NCBI GenBank assembly: GCA_004299845.1
Contig: CP036201.1
Location: forward strand, 3,348,001-3,412,000
Length of the DNA: 64,000 nucleotides
From: Verrucomicrobia bacterium S94
GTDB taxonomy: Bacteria; Verrucomicrobiota; Kiritimatiellia; Kiritimatiellales; Pontiellaceae
Direction of reading: 5' to 3'
The notes under the pieces: model-generated
The model's database searches: none
Seen by the model: the letters and a program-made list of their open reading frames with translations, nothing else
What the model was told of the DNA's origin: nothing
In this document: one piece after another, positions 1-10,750 of the stretch
Numbering within the stretch: the stretch's first letter is position 1
Layout of the letters: each line of letters begins with the position of its first letter
Made by a program: the position numbers and the translations under genes

Positions 1-569
1 GAGGCCTGTCGGTTCGTCAGATCGATTTTTTCAGTATGTATATTTTCCATACTGTCGAGCACCTGACGGGCACCTGCAACTTTTACCGATGCCGGTGTTG
101 CTATAATTCTTTCTATTTCAATACCTTCGGGTAAATTTCCGGTGGTGGCCGCTTTTACCGGAAGCAGGCGTTCTCCTTTCTGGTCCATACGGACCACCAT
201 TTCGGAAGGACTGAAACTGACAATTTTCGCGCCTGTAGGATTGCGCAGAAACGCGCCTGTAAGTTTAATGGTCATCTCTTCGCCTTGAACGGGGTTCTGA
301 ACCGGAACCACAAGATGAAGCTGGTCGCTGTTCAGGTAGCGAATGTCCTCGCGCGAACCGCGGAATACAATATTCACCCGCTGCATCGATTTTTCCCAGA
401 CCGCCCAGCCTGAAGGGGCTTCCACATCCACCGGGATGCCGGAAACTGAAACTTCAAACCCAATAGTTTTCCGGATACTCTGCCAGCCCAGAAAAGCGAG
501 GACAAAGCAGAGAAGGATCAGAAAACGATCTTTCCAGAACTGATGCCAGGCGTTGGAAATTCTATTCAT
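1..569 (-). CDS. cdaR: CdaR/YbbR-domain regulator of c-di-AMP synthase (partial, cut by window start)
   Basis: Reading from the ATG at 569, 189 codons are open to the window edge, so the C-terminus is missing. The protein begins with a short cytoplasmic stretch and one membrane anchor (about residues 16-30, FLILLCFVLAFLGW), followed by extracytoplasmic beta-rich YbbR repeats. CdaR (YbbR) proteins sit on the outer face of the membrane and modulate the diadenylate cyclase CdaA. The start overlaps the end of cdaA by 8 bases (ATGAATAG), so translation is probably coupled. The assignment rests mainly on position behind cdaA plus the anchor/YbbR pattern. Confidence 0.85.
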   Translation of the reverse strand, partial: MNRISNAWHQFWKDRFLILLCFVLAFLGWQSIRKTIGFEVSVSGIPVDVEAPSGWAVWEKSMQRVNIVFRGSREDIRYLNSDQLHLVVPVQNPVQGEEMTIKLTGAFLRNPTGAKIVSFSPSEMVVRMDQKGERLLPVKAATTGNLPEGIEIERIIATPASVKVAGARQVLDSMENIHTEKIDLTNRQA

Positions 570-1422
570 CGTTTTTCTCCTCGCCGAAAGGCATCAGTAC
601 GGTATCGGAGAGATCCGCTTCACCGGTCTGGATCTTTTCACGGAAGCGCGAGAGGCCGGTACGTTCCCGCCGCAGCATGGACTGCAGAACCCGCCGCAGT
701 CGCTCCTCGCCAAGGCCTCGCCGCAGTCGACCGTTATAGGCAAGGGAAACAGCACCGGTCTCTTCTGAAACCACCACCACAATGGCATCCGTCTCTTCGG
801 TAATGCCGATGGCTGCGCGGTGGCGTGTTCCGAGTGTTTTACTTAATTCCTCTTTCTGGGATAGGGGAAAAAGGCAGCCGGCTGCACAAATCCGGTCTCC
901 GGAAATTATAACACCGCCGTCATGAAGCGGGGTATGCGGGAAGAAAATGGTGGAAAGCAGCTCGGCACTGACCGAACTGTTCATTTTCGTTCCGGTGTCC
1001 TGAATGGTGCGTGTACCGATTTCCCGTTCAATAGCAATAAGAGCTCCGATCTTACGTTTTGAAAGCAGTTTTACCGTCTGCATAATAGGTTCAATCAGAT
1101 TGCGCTGCGAAGCCATACTGTTGGTGCGCCACGGCTGACGGCCGAGCCGCGCCAGAACACGGCGTATTTCCGGCTGGAAAATCACCACAATTGCCAGTGT
1201 AATATAGAGCATCAGCTTCGAGAGAATCCAGTTAAGCACCTCCAGATGGCTGAGATTGGTGATGGCATTGAGTGCGCCGAAAAGGATGATAAGGCCGGTG
1301 AGAATGGCTGAGCCGCGTGTTCCTTTAAACAACCGGAAGATAAAATAGAGGAGGGCGGCGAGAATCAGAATCTCGACCCAGCCAAGCACATCAGGCAGTT
1401 CAAAAGCATCTTTCCATTGCAT
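562..1422 (-). CDS. cdaA: Diadenylate cyclase CdaA (c-di-AMP synthase)
   Basis: 286 aa. Three membrane helices (about residues 14-33, 39-58, 63-82) are followed by a DisA_N diadenylate cyclase domain. The two catalytic signatures are visible: LHDGGVII at 166-173 (the DGA motif, here with Gly in place of the usual Ala) and GTRHRAA at 198-204. It joins two ATP into c-di-AMP at the inner face of the membrane; c-di-AMP controls K+ transport and envelope homeostasis in other bacteria. The ATG overlaps the folP stop by one base (TAATG) and the stop overlaps cdaR, so folP-cdaA-cdaR is one transcript. Confidence 0.95.
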   Translation of the reverse strand: MQWKDAFELPDVLGWVEILILAALLYFIFRLFKGTRGSAILTGLIILFGALNAITNLSHLEVLNWILSKLMLYITLAIVVIFQPEIRRVLARLGRQPWRTNSMASQRNLIEPIMQTVKLLSKRKIGALIAIEREIGTRTIQDTGTKMNSSVSAELLSTIFFPHTPLHDGGVIISGDRICAAGCLFPLSQKEELSKTLGTRHRAAIGITEETDAIVVVVSEETGAVSLAYNGRLRRGLGEERLRRVLQSMLRRERTGLSRFREKIQTGEADLSDTVLMPFGEEKNDE

Positions 1423-2279
1423 TATAAGTCACCGTTGCAAAGTGTATCCACGATACGACATACATCGCAAGTGTCTAATACGTCGTGCACCCGCAAAATA
1501 TGCGCACCGAACGCCGCCGACCATCCGGCAACACCCAGGCTTCCTGCCAGACGCTGATTCGGATCTTCCCGCTCCAGAATTTTTCCGATCATGCTTTTAC
1601 GTGATGCCCCGATCATAACCGGTGCTGTTGCTGCAAAGTCGGGAATACGGCGCAGTAATTGAAGGTTGTGCTCGAGTGTTTTGCCGAATCCGATCCCGGG
1701 ATCAATCACGATGTTTTTCCGTTTAACACCACGATCAACGGCAAAAGCGATCCGCTTTTCCAGATAGTGGAACACCTCGCGTACGGGATCTTCATAATCC
1801 GGATTGGTCTGCATCGTCTGAGGGGTACCTTTCATATGCATCAGAACAACCCCTGCACCCGATCCGGCCGCAACATCCGCCATCTTTTCATCAAATTCAA
1901 ATCCGGAAACATCATTAATAATATCCGCGCCGGCTTCCAGAGCCTGGAAAGCGGTTTTCGATTTCATGGTATCGATCGAAATCAGGACATCGGTTTTTGC
2001 GCGCAGTTTTTCAATCACCGGAACCGTACGCCGGATTTCTTCTTCCACAGTAACGGGCTGCGCGCCGGGCCGTGTAGATTCCCCGCCGATGTCAATAAGG
2101 TCCGCACCTTCAGCAATCATCTGCAGCGCGTGTTCAACCGCTATTTCGGGATCCATAAAAGTCCCTCCATCGGAAAAAGAATCCGGGGTGACATTCAGAA
2201 TACCCATCACCAACGTTTTTTCACCAAGGCGGACCGTGCGGTTTCCACACCCCCATGAATATGTTTTTCGTTTAGTCAC
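1422..2279 (-). CDS. folP: Dihydropteroate synthase
   Basis: 285 aa with GTG start. It condenses p-aminobenzoate with 6-hydroxymethyl-dihydropterin pyrophosphate in folate synthesis and is the sulfonamide target. Family signatures are all present: MGILNVTPDSFSDGG near residue 25, DIGGESTRPGA, INDVSG, and the C-terminal IGASRKS phosphate-binding loop. The GTG overlaps the preceding gene's TGA (GTGA), and its own stop overlaps cdaA. The folP-cdaA pairing is seen in other PVC genomes and makes folP the third gene of a five-gene operon. Confidence 0.96.
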   Translation of the reverse strand: MTKRKTYSWGCGNRTVRLGEKTLVMGILNVTPDSFSDGGTFMDPEIAVEHALQMIAEGADLIDIGGESTRPGAQPVTVEEEIRRTVPVIEKLRAKTDVLISIDTMKSKTAFQALEAGADIINDVSGFEFDEKMADVAAGSGAGVVLMHMKGTPQTMQTNPDYEDPVREVFHYLEKRIAFAVDRGVKRKNIVIDPGIGFGKTLEHNLQLLRRIPDFAATAPVMIGASRKSMIGKILEREDPNQRLAGSLGVAGWSAAFGAHILRVHDVLDTCDVCRIVDTLCNGDL

Positions 2280-3046
2280 AGCTCAACCTCCAGGCCGTCC
2301 CACGGAACGGTAATGGCATCACCCAGCTGGGTCTGCAGCTGTTCGTGATCGGAATCGTGGGTGATGTGGGTGATGTAGGCTTTTTCCGCATCGATTTTAT
2401 GCAGATGATCGATGCATTCACTGATCGAGAAATGGGTGGGGTGGGGTTTGGGGCGCAGACCATCCAGAATCATGACATTGAGATGCTTCAGAAGCTGAAA
2501 TGTGGTTTCCGGGATGCCGTTGCAGTCAGGAATGTAAGCCATGCGTCTTTCATCACCCTCAATAAGATAGCCGTAAACCGGATCATTTCCGTGTGAGACA
2601 GGCAGGGGGGTAATCCGGGCTCGACCCACCGATACCGTTTCCGTCATCTCCGTAAACTGTACACGGGGAACACTTTCAAATCCATAGCTTGCCCGGTCCA
2701 CATAATCGAATTTCTTGCGCATCTGTTTGATGGTGCGCGGCTGGGCGTAAACCGGAATGTGCTGTTGCTGCATGGTACTGAAACGGCGGACATCGTCGAA
2801 CCCGTAAATATGGTCGGCATGCGGATGGGTCAGGAAAACCGAGTCCACCCGCCCGACACCGAACGACAGAACCTGATCGCGAAAGTCCGGGGGCGTGTCA
2901 AAAACGAGGTGCTTGTTTTCCGTCACAACATAAATACTGCTTCGCCGGCGATAATTGCGCGGATCGGTGGATGTGCAGACCGCGCAGGAGCATCCAATCA
3001 TTGGAACCCCGTGAGAGGTTCCGGTTCCGAGAAAAGTCAATTTCAT
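2276..3046 (-). CDS. MBL-fold metallo-hydrolase (PhnP-like phosphodiesterase family)
   Basis: 256 aa, beta-lactamase fold. The metal-binding signature is HPHADH at about residues 74-79, with further ligands in PVSHG and a late THITHDSDH stretch. An N-terminal GCSCAVC cluster resembles the PhnP/phosphoribosyl cyclic phosphodiesterase subfamily, where such cysteines bind structural zinc. The substrate is unknown; no phn genes are nearby, so a phosphonate role is not supported. One base separates it from the upstream hypothetical gene, and it overlaps folP by 4 bases. Confidence 0.85.
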   Translation of the reverse strand: MKLTFLGTGTSHGVPMIGCSCAVCTSTDPRNYRRRSSIYVVTENKHLVFDTPPDFRDQVLSFGVGRVDSVFLTHPHADHIYGFDDVRRFSTMQQQHIPVYAQPRTIKQMRKKFDYVDRASYGFESVPRVQFTEMTETVSVGRARITPLPVSHGNDPVYGYLIEGDERRMAYIPDCNGIPETTFQLLKHLNVMILDGLRPKPHPTHFSISECIDHLHKIDAEKAYITHITHDSDHEQLQTQLGDAITVPWDGLEVEL

Positions 3047-3047
3047 A

Positions 3048-3818
3048 TCAGTCTACCACACAGTGTCTTACCAGAGCCTTGGAACGAGGAAAGATGATAT
3101 CAAACCGTTCCGACAGTTTCTGATTGGTTTTGAGATTGAGGTCAGGTGAAAACTTCACATTCCGGATCAGAAGATATTTTCCGGAATATTCCTGCAGCAG
3201 TCCAGTGAACTCGAGCACCGTTTTATCTTCCGGCATTTCCACCACCACTTTCCGGCCGAGATATTTTTCAAGCACCGGTTCATAAGCACTGGGTACGGTA
3301 TCGAGCAGGGTGTTTCCGATTTCACCGGCGCGTTTGTCGGCACCGGCAATTTTCCCCATTTTCGTTGTTTTTTTCATACTTCCGATAATGACGGTTAGCG
3401 ACTGTGAGACCGCATCGCGCAGGGTGTTGAACACATTCCAGATCCAGCGGCGGAAGCGTCGCAATAGAGAGGGGTGGGCAATCGATCGGATTTCACGTTC
3501 CCATCGTTTATGTTCCGGTGTTCCCTCGCCGGGAACGGCCTGCAGGATTTTACGGATGCCTTCAATTTCCGGATCATAGAGCACATAGCTGGATTTTCGG
3601 ATGCCGTTCTCATCTTTTTCCGGAGACTGGAAAACCAGTTCGAGGGTGGCGGGGTAGGCCATAAAGTCGCCCCAGAGCCACTTTCCGTTCTGCATAAGAA
3701 TCAGGACGGGTTCGTGGTTGAAATATTTCAGGCAGCGGTCGCGCCGCCGCTGTGCAACAATTGCCGTGATGGTTGCCGCCAGAAAAATCAGCGCCATCGG
3801 CAGCCAGAAGTCGAGCAT
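3048..3818 (-). CDS. Hypothetical membrane-anchored protein, first gene of the folP-cdaA operon
   Basis: 256 aa; I do not recognise the family. One N-terminal membrane segment (about residues 5-22) is followed by a basic stretch and a soluble, presumably cytoplasmic, part of mixed alpha/beta character. The central part (about 125-165) is rich in Arg, Trp and Lys and could be amphipathic. The ATG at 3818 has a GAAGGGA ribosome site 6 bases upstream. As the leading gene of the operon with folP, cdaA and cdaR it may have an envelope role, but that is context only. Confidence 0.75.
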   Translation of the reverse strand: MLDFWLPMALIFLAATITAIVAQRRRDRCLKYFNHEPVLILMQNGKWLWGDFMAYPATLELVFQSPEKDENGIRKSSYVLYDPEIEGIRKILQAVPGEGTPEHKRWEREIRSIAHPSLLRRFRRWIWNVFNTLRDAVSQSLTVIIGSMKKTTKMGKIAGADKRAGEIGNTLLDTVPSAYEPVLEKYLGRKVVVEMPEDKTVLEFTGLLQEYSGKYLLIRNVKFSPDLNLKTNQKLSERFDIIFPRSKALVRHCVVD

Positions 3819-3864
3819 GGTTTTCCCTTCGTGTAAAAACTACTCTGGCAATACACGGAACCGG

Positions 3865-3902
3865 GAAAAAAATAAAGCCCCGTTTGAAAACTCAAACAGG
3901 GC
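3865..3902 (-). terminator. Rho-independent terminator of the small 3914-4135 gene
   Basis: Read on the minus strand, a GCCCTGTTTGA / TCAAACGGGGC stem with a four-base loop is followed by a CTTTATTTTTTT tract. It lies 12 bases past the stop of the small gene and upstream of the folP-cdaA operon, separating the two transcripts. Confidence 0.85.
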
Positions 3903-3913
3903 GGAGGTTAACC

Positions 3914-4135
3914 TTATGCTGCATGTTCGTGTTTATAGTAGTGCACATCACGCCAGCACAAAGGCAGCGTTTCTCCCGAAGGGAACACCAGTTCCGTCTT
4001 CAGGAAGTTTTTCGGACGCTGGATGATCTCCCCGGTATGCGACCGGGCGCGAATCGTCGGAGAATTCGGATTGATGACATCCGGCAGGTCGATGACTTCG
4101 ACCAGATCTCCGGTGGGTACATGTTTAAGAAACAT
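3914..4135 (-). CDS. Small conserved protein (about 73 aa) of the family often mislabelled 'acetyltransferase'
   Basis: 73 aa with a strong ribosome site (GGAGG, 4 bases before the ATG). It starts MFLKHVPTGDLVEV and ends with FPSGETLPLCWRDVHYY. From memory, this pattern matches a family of about 70-residue bacterial proteins frequently annotated as acetyltransferase, although they are far too short for one. The function is unknown. It is transcribed alone and ends in its own terminator. Confidence 0.7.
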   Translation of the reverse strand: MFLKHVPTGDLVEVIDLPDVINPNSPTIRARSHTGEIIQRPKNFLKTELVFPSGETLPLCWRDVHYYKHEHAA

Positions 4136-4254
4136 TTCAACCTCCTGGTTTCATTTTCTCTCTTCCTACAAAACATTCGACCATGGCTGATGGAAAGAGT
4201 TCATTCCGGAGGATGGAATTTAAGACCGGGAACCTATGAAATTCCGAGAGGGAT

Positions 4255-5547
4255 TTATACGTTCCGTGCGGTATCGTTTCCGGCTTTTTTCATCATGAAC
4301 CATTTCATCGGAAGTCCCAGCGAAGCGGTAATCAGCCCGCGGCCAACGAAAAACATGCAGATGACGCCGATGGTGAACGACGCAATAATCAGCCGTCCGA
4401 TACTGCGGAATCCGAAACCGTTGATAAAGCCGGCTGAAATCGAGGAGACAATCATGCCGCAGGTCAGCAGCAGGTTCACGACGGTGTCATAGACAAAATG
4501 ACCGACGGTATAGGATGAGCTCTGTGCTTCGGCCGGATCGACCCCGAAGAAACCGGCCACCAGATTGAGCAGACCGAAAATCGTCGTCAGCAGCAGCAAC
4601 GTAATCATCACATAGCCACTGGCAAACAGAAAGGCGGCGAACTTGGTTCGTTTCTGAATGGTCCGTGAAAGAAAGAGCTTTTTACCATGTGCCATAAACG
4701 CGCGCATCACGCCATAAGCCCAGCGCATCTGCTGTTTAAAGAGATCTCCGGGGGTATATGGCACTTCGCAACGGACCCGCAGGTCGTCAACATAGGCAAT
4801 ACGTTTTCCCGCAGTGATGACCCGCAGTGAATAATCCACATCTTCAGTCAGCGCGCCCATCGTCCAGCCGCCCTGTTCAATCAGCAGGCTCTTTTTCACC
4901 AGTTCACCTGATCCGCAGAAAACGCATTGATTGGTGGCGACTTTCAGGAAGGGCAGGATTACAGAGTGAATAATATTCACAATACCGGTTCCCATCAACG
5001 TACTTTGGTTGTTGTGGACATTGATAATGCGCCATGCGGCCTGGGCACCAGCCAGTTCCGGATTTTTGATGACCGGAACAACAAGGCGTTTCAGGAAATC
5101 CCGTTTCGGCAGAAAGTCGGAATCGAGAATCAGCAGATAATCGCCTTTTGCTTTCGGCAGCATAACATTCAGATTACCCGGTTTGAAACCGATATTCTCG
5201 CCACGACGGCTCAGCTCGCATTTCGGGTTGGCGGCAATGAAGGCATCAATCTTTTCAGAAACCTCCGGGTCGTTGGAGTCGTCGCCGATCATGACCTGGA
5301 GCTTATCCGCCGGATAGTCGAAATCCAGACAGCGGGCCGCACAGTTCAGTGCCGCCAGTTCATTATACGTTGGAATCTGGACGGTGACGCTTGGGTAGAG
5401 CGATTCATCGGCAATAATTTCGGGTTTATTCCGAAGTCTGGAAAGCGCCAAAGCAAAAGCGGTCACCAGGAAATAGCCCAAAGAGAGTATAAAAGCTCCC
5501 ATCAATGCAGTTTCAAAAATGGTTTTAATAATGGAATGGAATCCCAT
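4255..5547 (-). CDS. Processive family 2 glycosyltransferase (BcsA/HAS-like), membrane protein
   Basis: 430 aa from the ATG at 5547, preceded by GGGGGA; a GTG at 5574 would add nine residues but lacks a good ribosome site. One N-terminal membrane helix, then a GT-A domain with SVTVQIPTYNE, the DDS and DSD metal/nucleotide motifs, TEDVD (catalytic Asp region) and QQMRW (the QxxRW motif of processive enzymes). Several C-terminal helices follow. Such enzymes polymerise and export beta-linked polysaccharide, or add single sugars to lipids. No cellulose- or exopolysaccharide-specific partner is adjacent, so the product is unknown. Confidence 0.88.
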   Translation of the reverse strand: MGFHSIIKTIFETALMGAFILSLGYFLVTAFALALSRLRNKPEIIADESLYPSVTVQIPTYNELAALNCAARCLDFDYPADKLQVMIGDDSNDPEVSEKIDAFIAANPKCELSRRGENIGFKPGNLNVMLPKAKGDYLLILDSDFLPKRDFLKRLVVPVIKNPELAGAQAAWRIINVHNNQSTLMGTGIVNIIHSVILPFLKVATNQCVFCGSGELVKKSLLIEQGGWTMGALTEDVDYSLRVITAGKRIAYVDDLRVRCEVPYTPGDLFKQQMRWAYGVMRAFMAHGKKLFLSRTIQKRTKFAAFLFASGYVMITLLLLTTIFGLLNLVAGFFGVDPAEAQSSSYTVGHFVYDTVVNLLLTCGMIVSSISAGFINGFGFRSIGRLIIASFTIGVICMFFVGRGLITASLGLPMKWFMMKKAGNDTARNV

Positions 5548-5662
5548 GTTTTCCCCCGATTTTTTGTAACTCACGTTAATTGTGTGAATTGACGGCGTTG
5601 TTTATAGGGATTTTTAAGCCTTGGCAACCCTGCAAGTGAAATAAATTTCCGAATTAAAGGGT

Positions 5663-5698
5663 GAAAAAAACAGGTTTCCAACCCGTGAAAACCTGTTT
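5663..5698 (-). terminator. Rho-independent terminator of hppA
   Basis: On the minus strand, AACAGGTTT and AAACCTGTT form a stem around an 11-base loop and are followed by TTTTTTT. It lies about 30 bases past the hppA stop. Confidence 0.85.
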
Positions 5699-5728
5699 AC
5701 TAAGGTTTGAAACGCTTGAGCAACCGAT

Positions 5729-8032
<2,304 letters not shown>

Positions 8033-8198
8033 ATAACCCCCTGGTTAAACTGGAAAAAAGTTTAAACAGGATACGGAGCGGGGGAGATTGAATCAATGGT
8101 AAAGAAGGGGCATTCAGAAAAGGCTGCAGAGTTCATGCGGTAAATAAACCGTTCATCCGGACTTGTTCGACTGCGCCTGATTATAGGAAGGTGCGCGG

Positions 8199-9194
8199 AT
8201 GGATTTTACACGGGTTATGGATGTTCTGGTAATCTGCGTTCCGGTGTTTGCTGTACTGGGGCTCGGGAAACTGCTGGGTATTAAGGGAAAGATCAACGAG
8301 GACCACTGCCAGTTTATTAACTGGCTGGTGTACACGTTTTCACTGCCTGCACTGATTTTCAATGAAGTGGTTCGGCAGCGTTTTGATATGTTTCTGGATC
8401 CGGCCCTTCTTCTTATGCCGCTTCTGGGAATTGCCGTGCTGGTGGGGGGCACGATGGGGATTGCGAAAATCAGTGGCTACCGGGGCGGTTTTGCGGCAGC
8501 CTTTGTTTTCGGGACCTTCTGGCCGAATGCCACTTATGTCGGCCTGCCGCTCTGTCAGAATGCATTTGGTTCCGAGGGGCTGGCAAAAGCGGCGATTTAT
8601 AACGGGTTCGTTCTGCCGTTTGTGATTGTTGCCGGTTATCTGCTCATCGGGTTCTACGGAGCCGGTGACGGCAATATCAGGATCGGCGAACGGATAAAAA
8701 ACGCGTTTATCAATCCTATCCTGCTTTCCGCAGTGGTCGGTATTGTGATTGCTCTGATCGCGGAACAGTTCCGCACTCTGGAAGGGGATCTGAATCTTCC
8801 GATGCCGGTGCTGGCATCGGCTGAGCTTTGCGGATCGTTTCTGAAACTGATCGGCACTATGGGGCTTCCGCTGGCGCTGCTTTCTATCGGCGCCTCGCTG
8901 AAGTGGGAGCAGACCCGGTCTCATTTGGGGGCATTAAGCTGGTCGGTGGGTTGTAAACTGCTGGTGCACCCGTTGTTGACGCTGCTGCTCATCCTTTTTC
9001 TCTGCCCGGAGGCCGATGCGGCAACAAAAGGGGTTGCTGTGATTCTTTCGGGAACTCCCAGTGCGGTGGCGATGTATGTAATCAGCTGTCAGCTTGGTGT
9101 GGAACGCGGATTTGTCTCTTCTATGCTGGTGCTCAGTACCGCGTTGAGCGTCATCACCATTCCGTTATGGGTTTATGTGGTGACGGGGTTGTAG
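8199..9194 (+). CDS. AEC-family (auxin efflux carrier) transporter
   Basis: 331 aa, about ten hydrophobic helices in two five-helix halves, with the N-terminal FAVLGLGKLLG and the WLVYTFSLPALIF stretch typical of the family. AEC proteins move small organic anions such as malate. Ribosome site AGGAAGG precedes the ATG. It converges on the PAS gene (stops 5 bases apart). The substrate is unknown; the xylose locus nearby is separately promoted. Confidence 0.85.
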   Translation: MDFTRVMDVLVICVPVFAVLGLGKLLGIKGKINEDHCQFINWLVYTFSLPALIFNEVVRQRFDMFLDPALLLMPLLGIAVLVGGTMGIAKISGYRGGFAAAFVFGTFWPNATYVGLPLCQNAFGSEGLAKAAIYNGFVLPFVIVAGYLLIGFYGAGDGNIRIGERIKNAFINPILLSAVVGIVIALIAEQFRTLEGDLNLPMPVLASAELCGSFLKLIGTMGLPLALLSIGASLKWEQTRSHLGALSWSVGCKLLVHPLLTLLLILFLCPEADAATKGVAVILSGTPSAVAMYVISCQLGVERGFVSSMLVLSTALSVITIPLWVYVVTGL

Positions 9195-9199
9195 ATCAC

Positions 9200-9643
9200 T
9201 TAGGTATCTGTCGCGACCGGAAGATCCAGACAGTAGAATTCCGGTGTAGATGAATTTTCCCATAAAAAGGCCAGATGCCCGGAATATACGGTTACATATT
9301 GTCCATTGGCCTGTAGCAGATCACAGATGCAGGGCTCGGGCATAATACCGTTTTTTGCTCCAAGTTTGATGGTATCACGGACATATTTCCGCATCTCCGG
9401 CGGGATGATGAGTTCAACCAAATCCTTGTTGATGGCCTCTTCGAGGCGATGGCCGTAAAGCGTAACGGATGCATTGTTCCAGTAGAAGATTTTACCGAAG
9501 CTGTTATAACCCTGCACAGCAACATGCGGATTCATGGCCAGCATGTCCATAAAGGATTCACGGGTCGGAAATCTGTTTTCCTCATTAAAACAGCACAGTT
9601 TTTTTATGATGGTTTTGGCTTCATGAATTGAAAACTGTGTCAT
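9200..9643 (-). CDS. Single-domain PAS protein
   Basis: 147 aa. Residues about 30-140 look like one PAS domain (PHVAVQGYNSFGKIFYWNNA, then a YGHRLEEAINKDL helix region and a C-terminal strand with FYCLDLP). There is no kinase, HTH or GGDEF part, so it can only sense or bind a partner. It sits directly downstream of the AraC regulator gene on the same strand (111-base gap) and may be cotranscribed with it. Confidence 0.75.
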   Translation of the reverse strand: MTQFSIHEAKTIIKKLCCFNEENRFPTRESFMDMLAMNPHVAVQGYNSFGKIFYWNNASVTLYGHRLEEAINKDLVELIIPPEMRKYVRDTIKLGAKNGIMPEPCICDLLQANGQYVTVYSGHLAFLWENSSTPEFYCLDLPVATDT

Positions 9644-9754
9644 CTCTAAATCCCGTGCAAAAGATAGGGATATTAATAGAGGATCAGGCGGTATATTTCA
9701 AAAACTTTTATACCCTTAAATCCGTGGTATAATCTGCTGGATAAAATTGCAGAT

Positions 9755-10651
9755 CTAAGCCTTTGTTTGGCGGAAGGAGCGGGGCGATTCGCCCAGAATA
9801 CGGCGGAACTGACGGGTGAAATAGTTGCTGTCGTTGAAGCCGACCTCCAGTGCAATTTCTGTTATCGTCAGATCCGTATTGCGCAGCATTTCCATGGCTT
9901 TCTGGATCCGAAGGCGCACCAGATATTCAATCGGGGTCTGTCCGGTGGCTTTCCGGAAAACGCGCATCAGGTTACTGCGCGACATATGGGCGATATCCAG
10001 CAGTTCATTGAGTTTCCAGTCTCTGGCATAATCATTTTCGAGTGCTCCGATGACATTGCCGACGCGGAGCAGGGCATGGGCTTCAGTGGTGTCTGAACTG
10101 GTATAGGCTCGCGAAAGAAAAACCATCATTTCGAGCAGTTTGGCCCGCAGGGCGACTTCTTTTCCGGCTTCATCGCGTTCGCACTCGTTCTCCATCTCTT
10201 CGGCAAGTCGTTCAACCCGGGCGAGCGGTACGCGCTTGAGATGCAGGCGGCTGGCAAAACGATGCTGCCGGCGGTAGGTCGGTTCGAGCATAAACATGGC
10301 GCAATAGCCCGGCATACGGCGAAGCTCCCCTTCCGGCAGTTCGATTTTATCCGGATCATACATGATGTTGATCAGATCGAGGTTATGCCGTTCATAAAAA
10401 TAGTGTTTCTGGCGGCCCTGCAGCAGAAAAACATCGCCAGCCGTGACCGGAAAGGGGGAACCTTCGAGCATGTGCATGGCACTGCCTTTGGTCACAATCA
10501 CGAGTTCGCAGAAATCATGACTGTGTTCAATTTCGGTTAGATCGTGCGGGTGTGAGGGGGTGCATTCCGTATCCGTTCGCACACGACGAACTGCCAAAGG
10601 AAAGCCTGTAAGGCCGAAATAGTGTATTCCATCTGCAATGGTCGATTTCAT
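9755..10651 (-). CDS. AraC-family regulator, probable regulator of the xylose operon
   Basis: 298 aa from the ATG at 10651; a GTG at 10723 would extend it by 24 residues but would swallow the candidate operator, so I prefer the shorter form. The N-terminal half is a cupin sugar-binding domain (HSHDFCELVIVTKG, then VTAGDVFLLQG). The last 100 residues hold two helix-turn-helix motifs (LNELLDIAHMSRSNLMRVF and ITEIALEVGFNDSNYFTRQF). Divergent from xylB across 99 bases, which points to control of xylB-xylA and possibly the sugar porter. Confidence 0.9.
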   Translation of the reverse strand: MKSTIADGIHYFGLTGFPLAVRRVRTDTECTPSHPHDLTEIEHSHDFCELVIVTKGSAMHMLEGSPFPVTAGDVFLLQGRQKHYFYERHNLDLINIMYDPDKIELPEGELRRMPGYCAMFMLEPTYRRQHRFASRLHLKRVPLARVERLAEEMENECERDEAGKEVALRAKLLEMMVFLSRAYTSSDTTEAHALLRVGNVIGALENDYARDWKLNELLDIAHMSRSNLMRVFRKATGQTPIEYLVRLRIQKAMEMLRNTDLTITEIALEVGFNDSNYFTRQFRRILGESPRSFRQTKA

Positions 10652-10654
10652 AGT

Positions 10655-10687
10655 TATGGGAATATAGTGCTTAAAATTGGGATGATA
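10655..10687. promoter_or_regulatory. Candidate AraC-type operator between regulator and xylB
   Basis: Two direct repeats of TGGGAnnATA lie exactly 21 bp apart (10657 and 10678), the half-site spacing of AraC-family regulators on DNA. They are in the 99-base divergent region between the regulator and xylB. The match is short, so chance is not excluded. Confidence 0.5.
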
Positions 10688-10750
10688 TTCAAGGCAATCG
10701 TTGCTGAACTTTGAAACATTCACCCTAGATTTTTAGCGAGGAATACAGGA

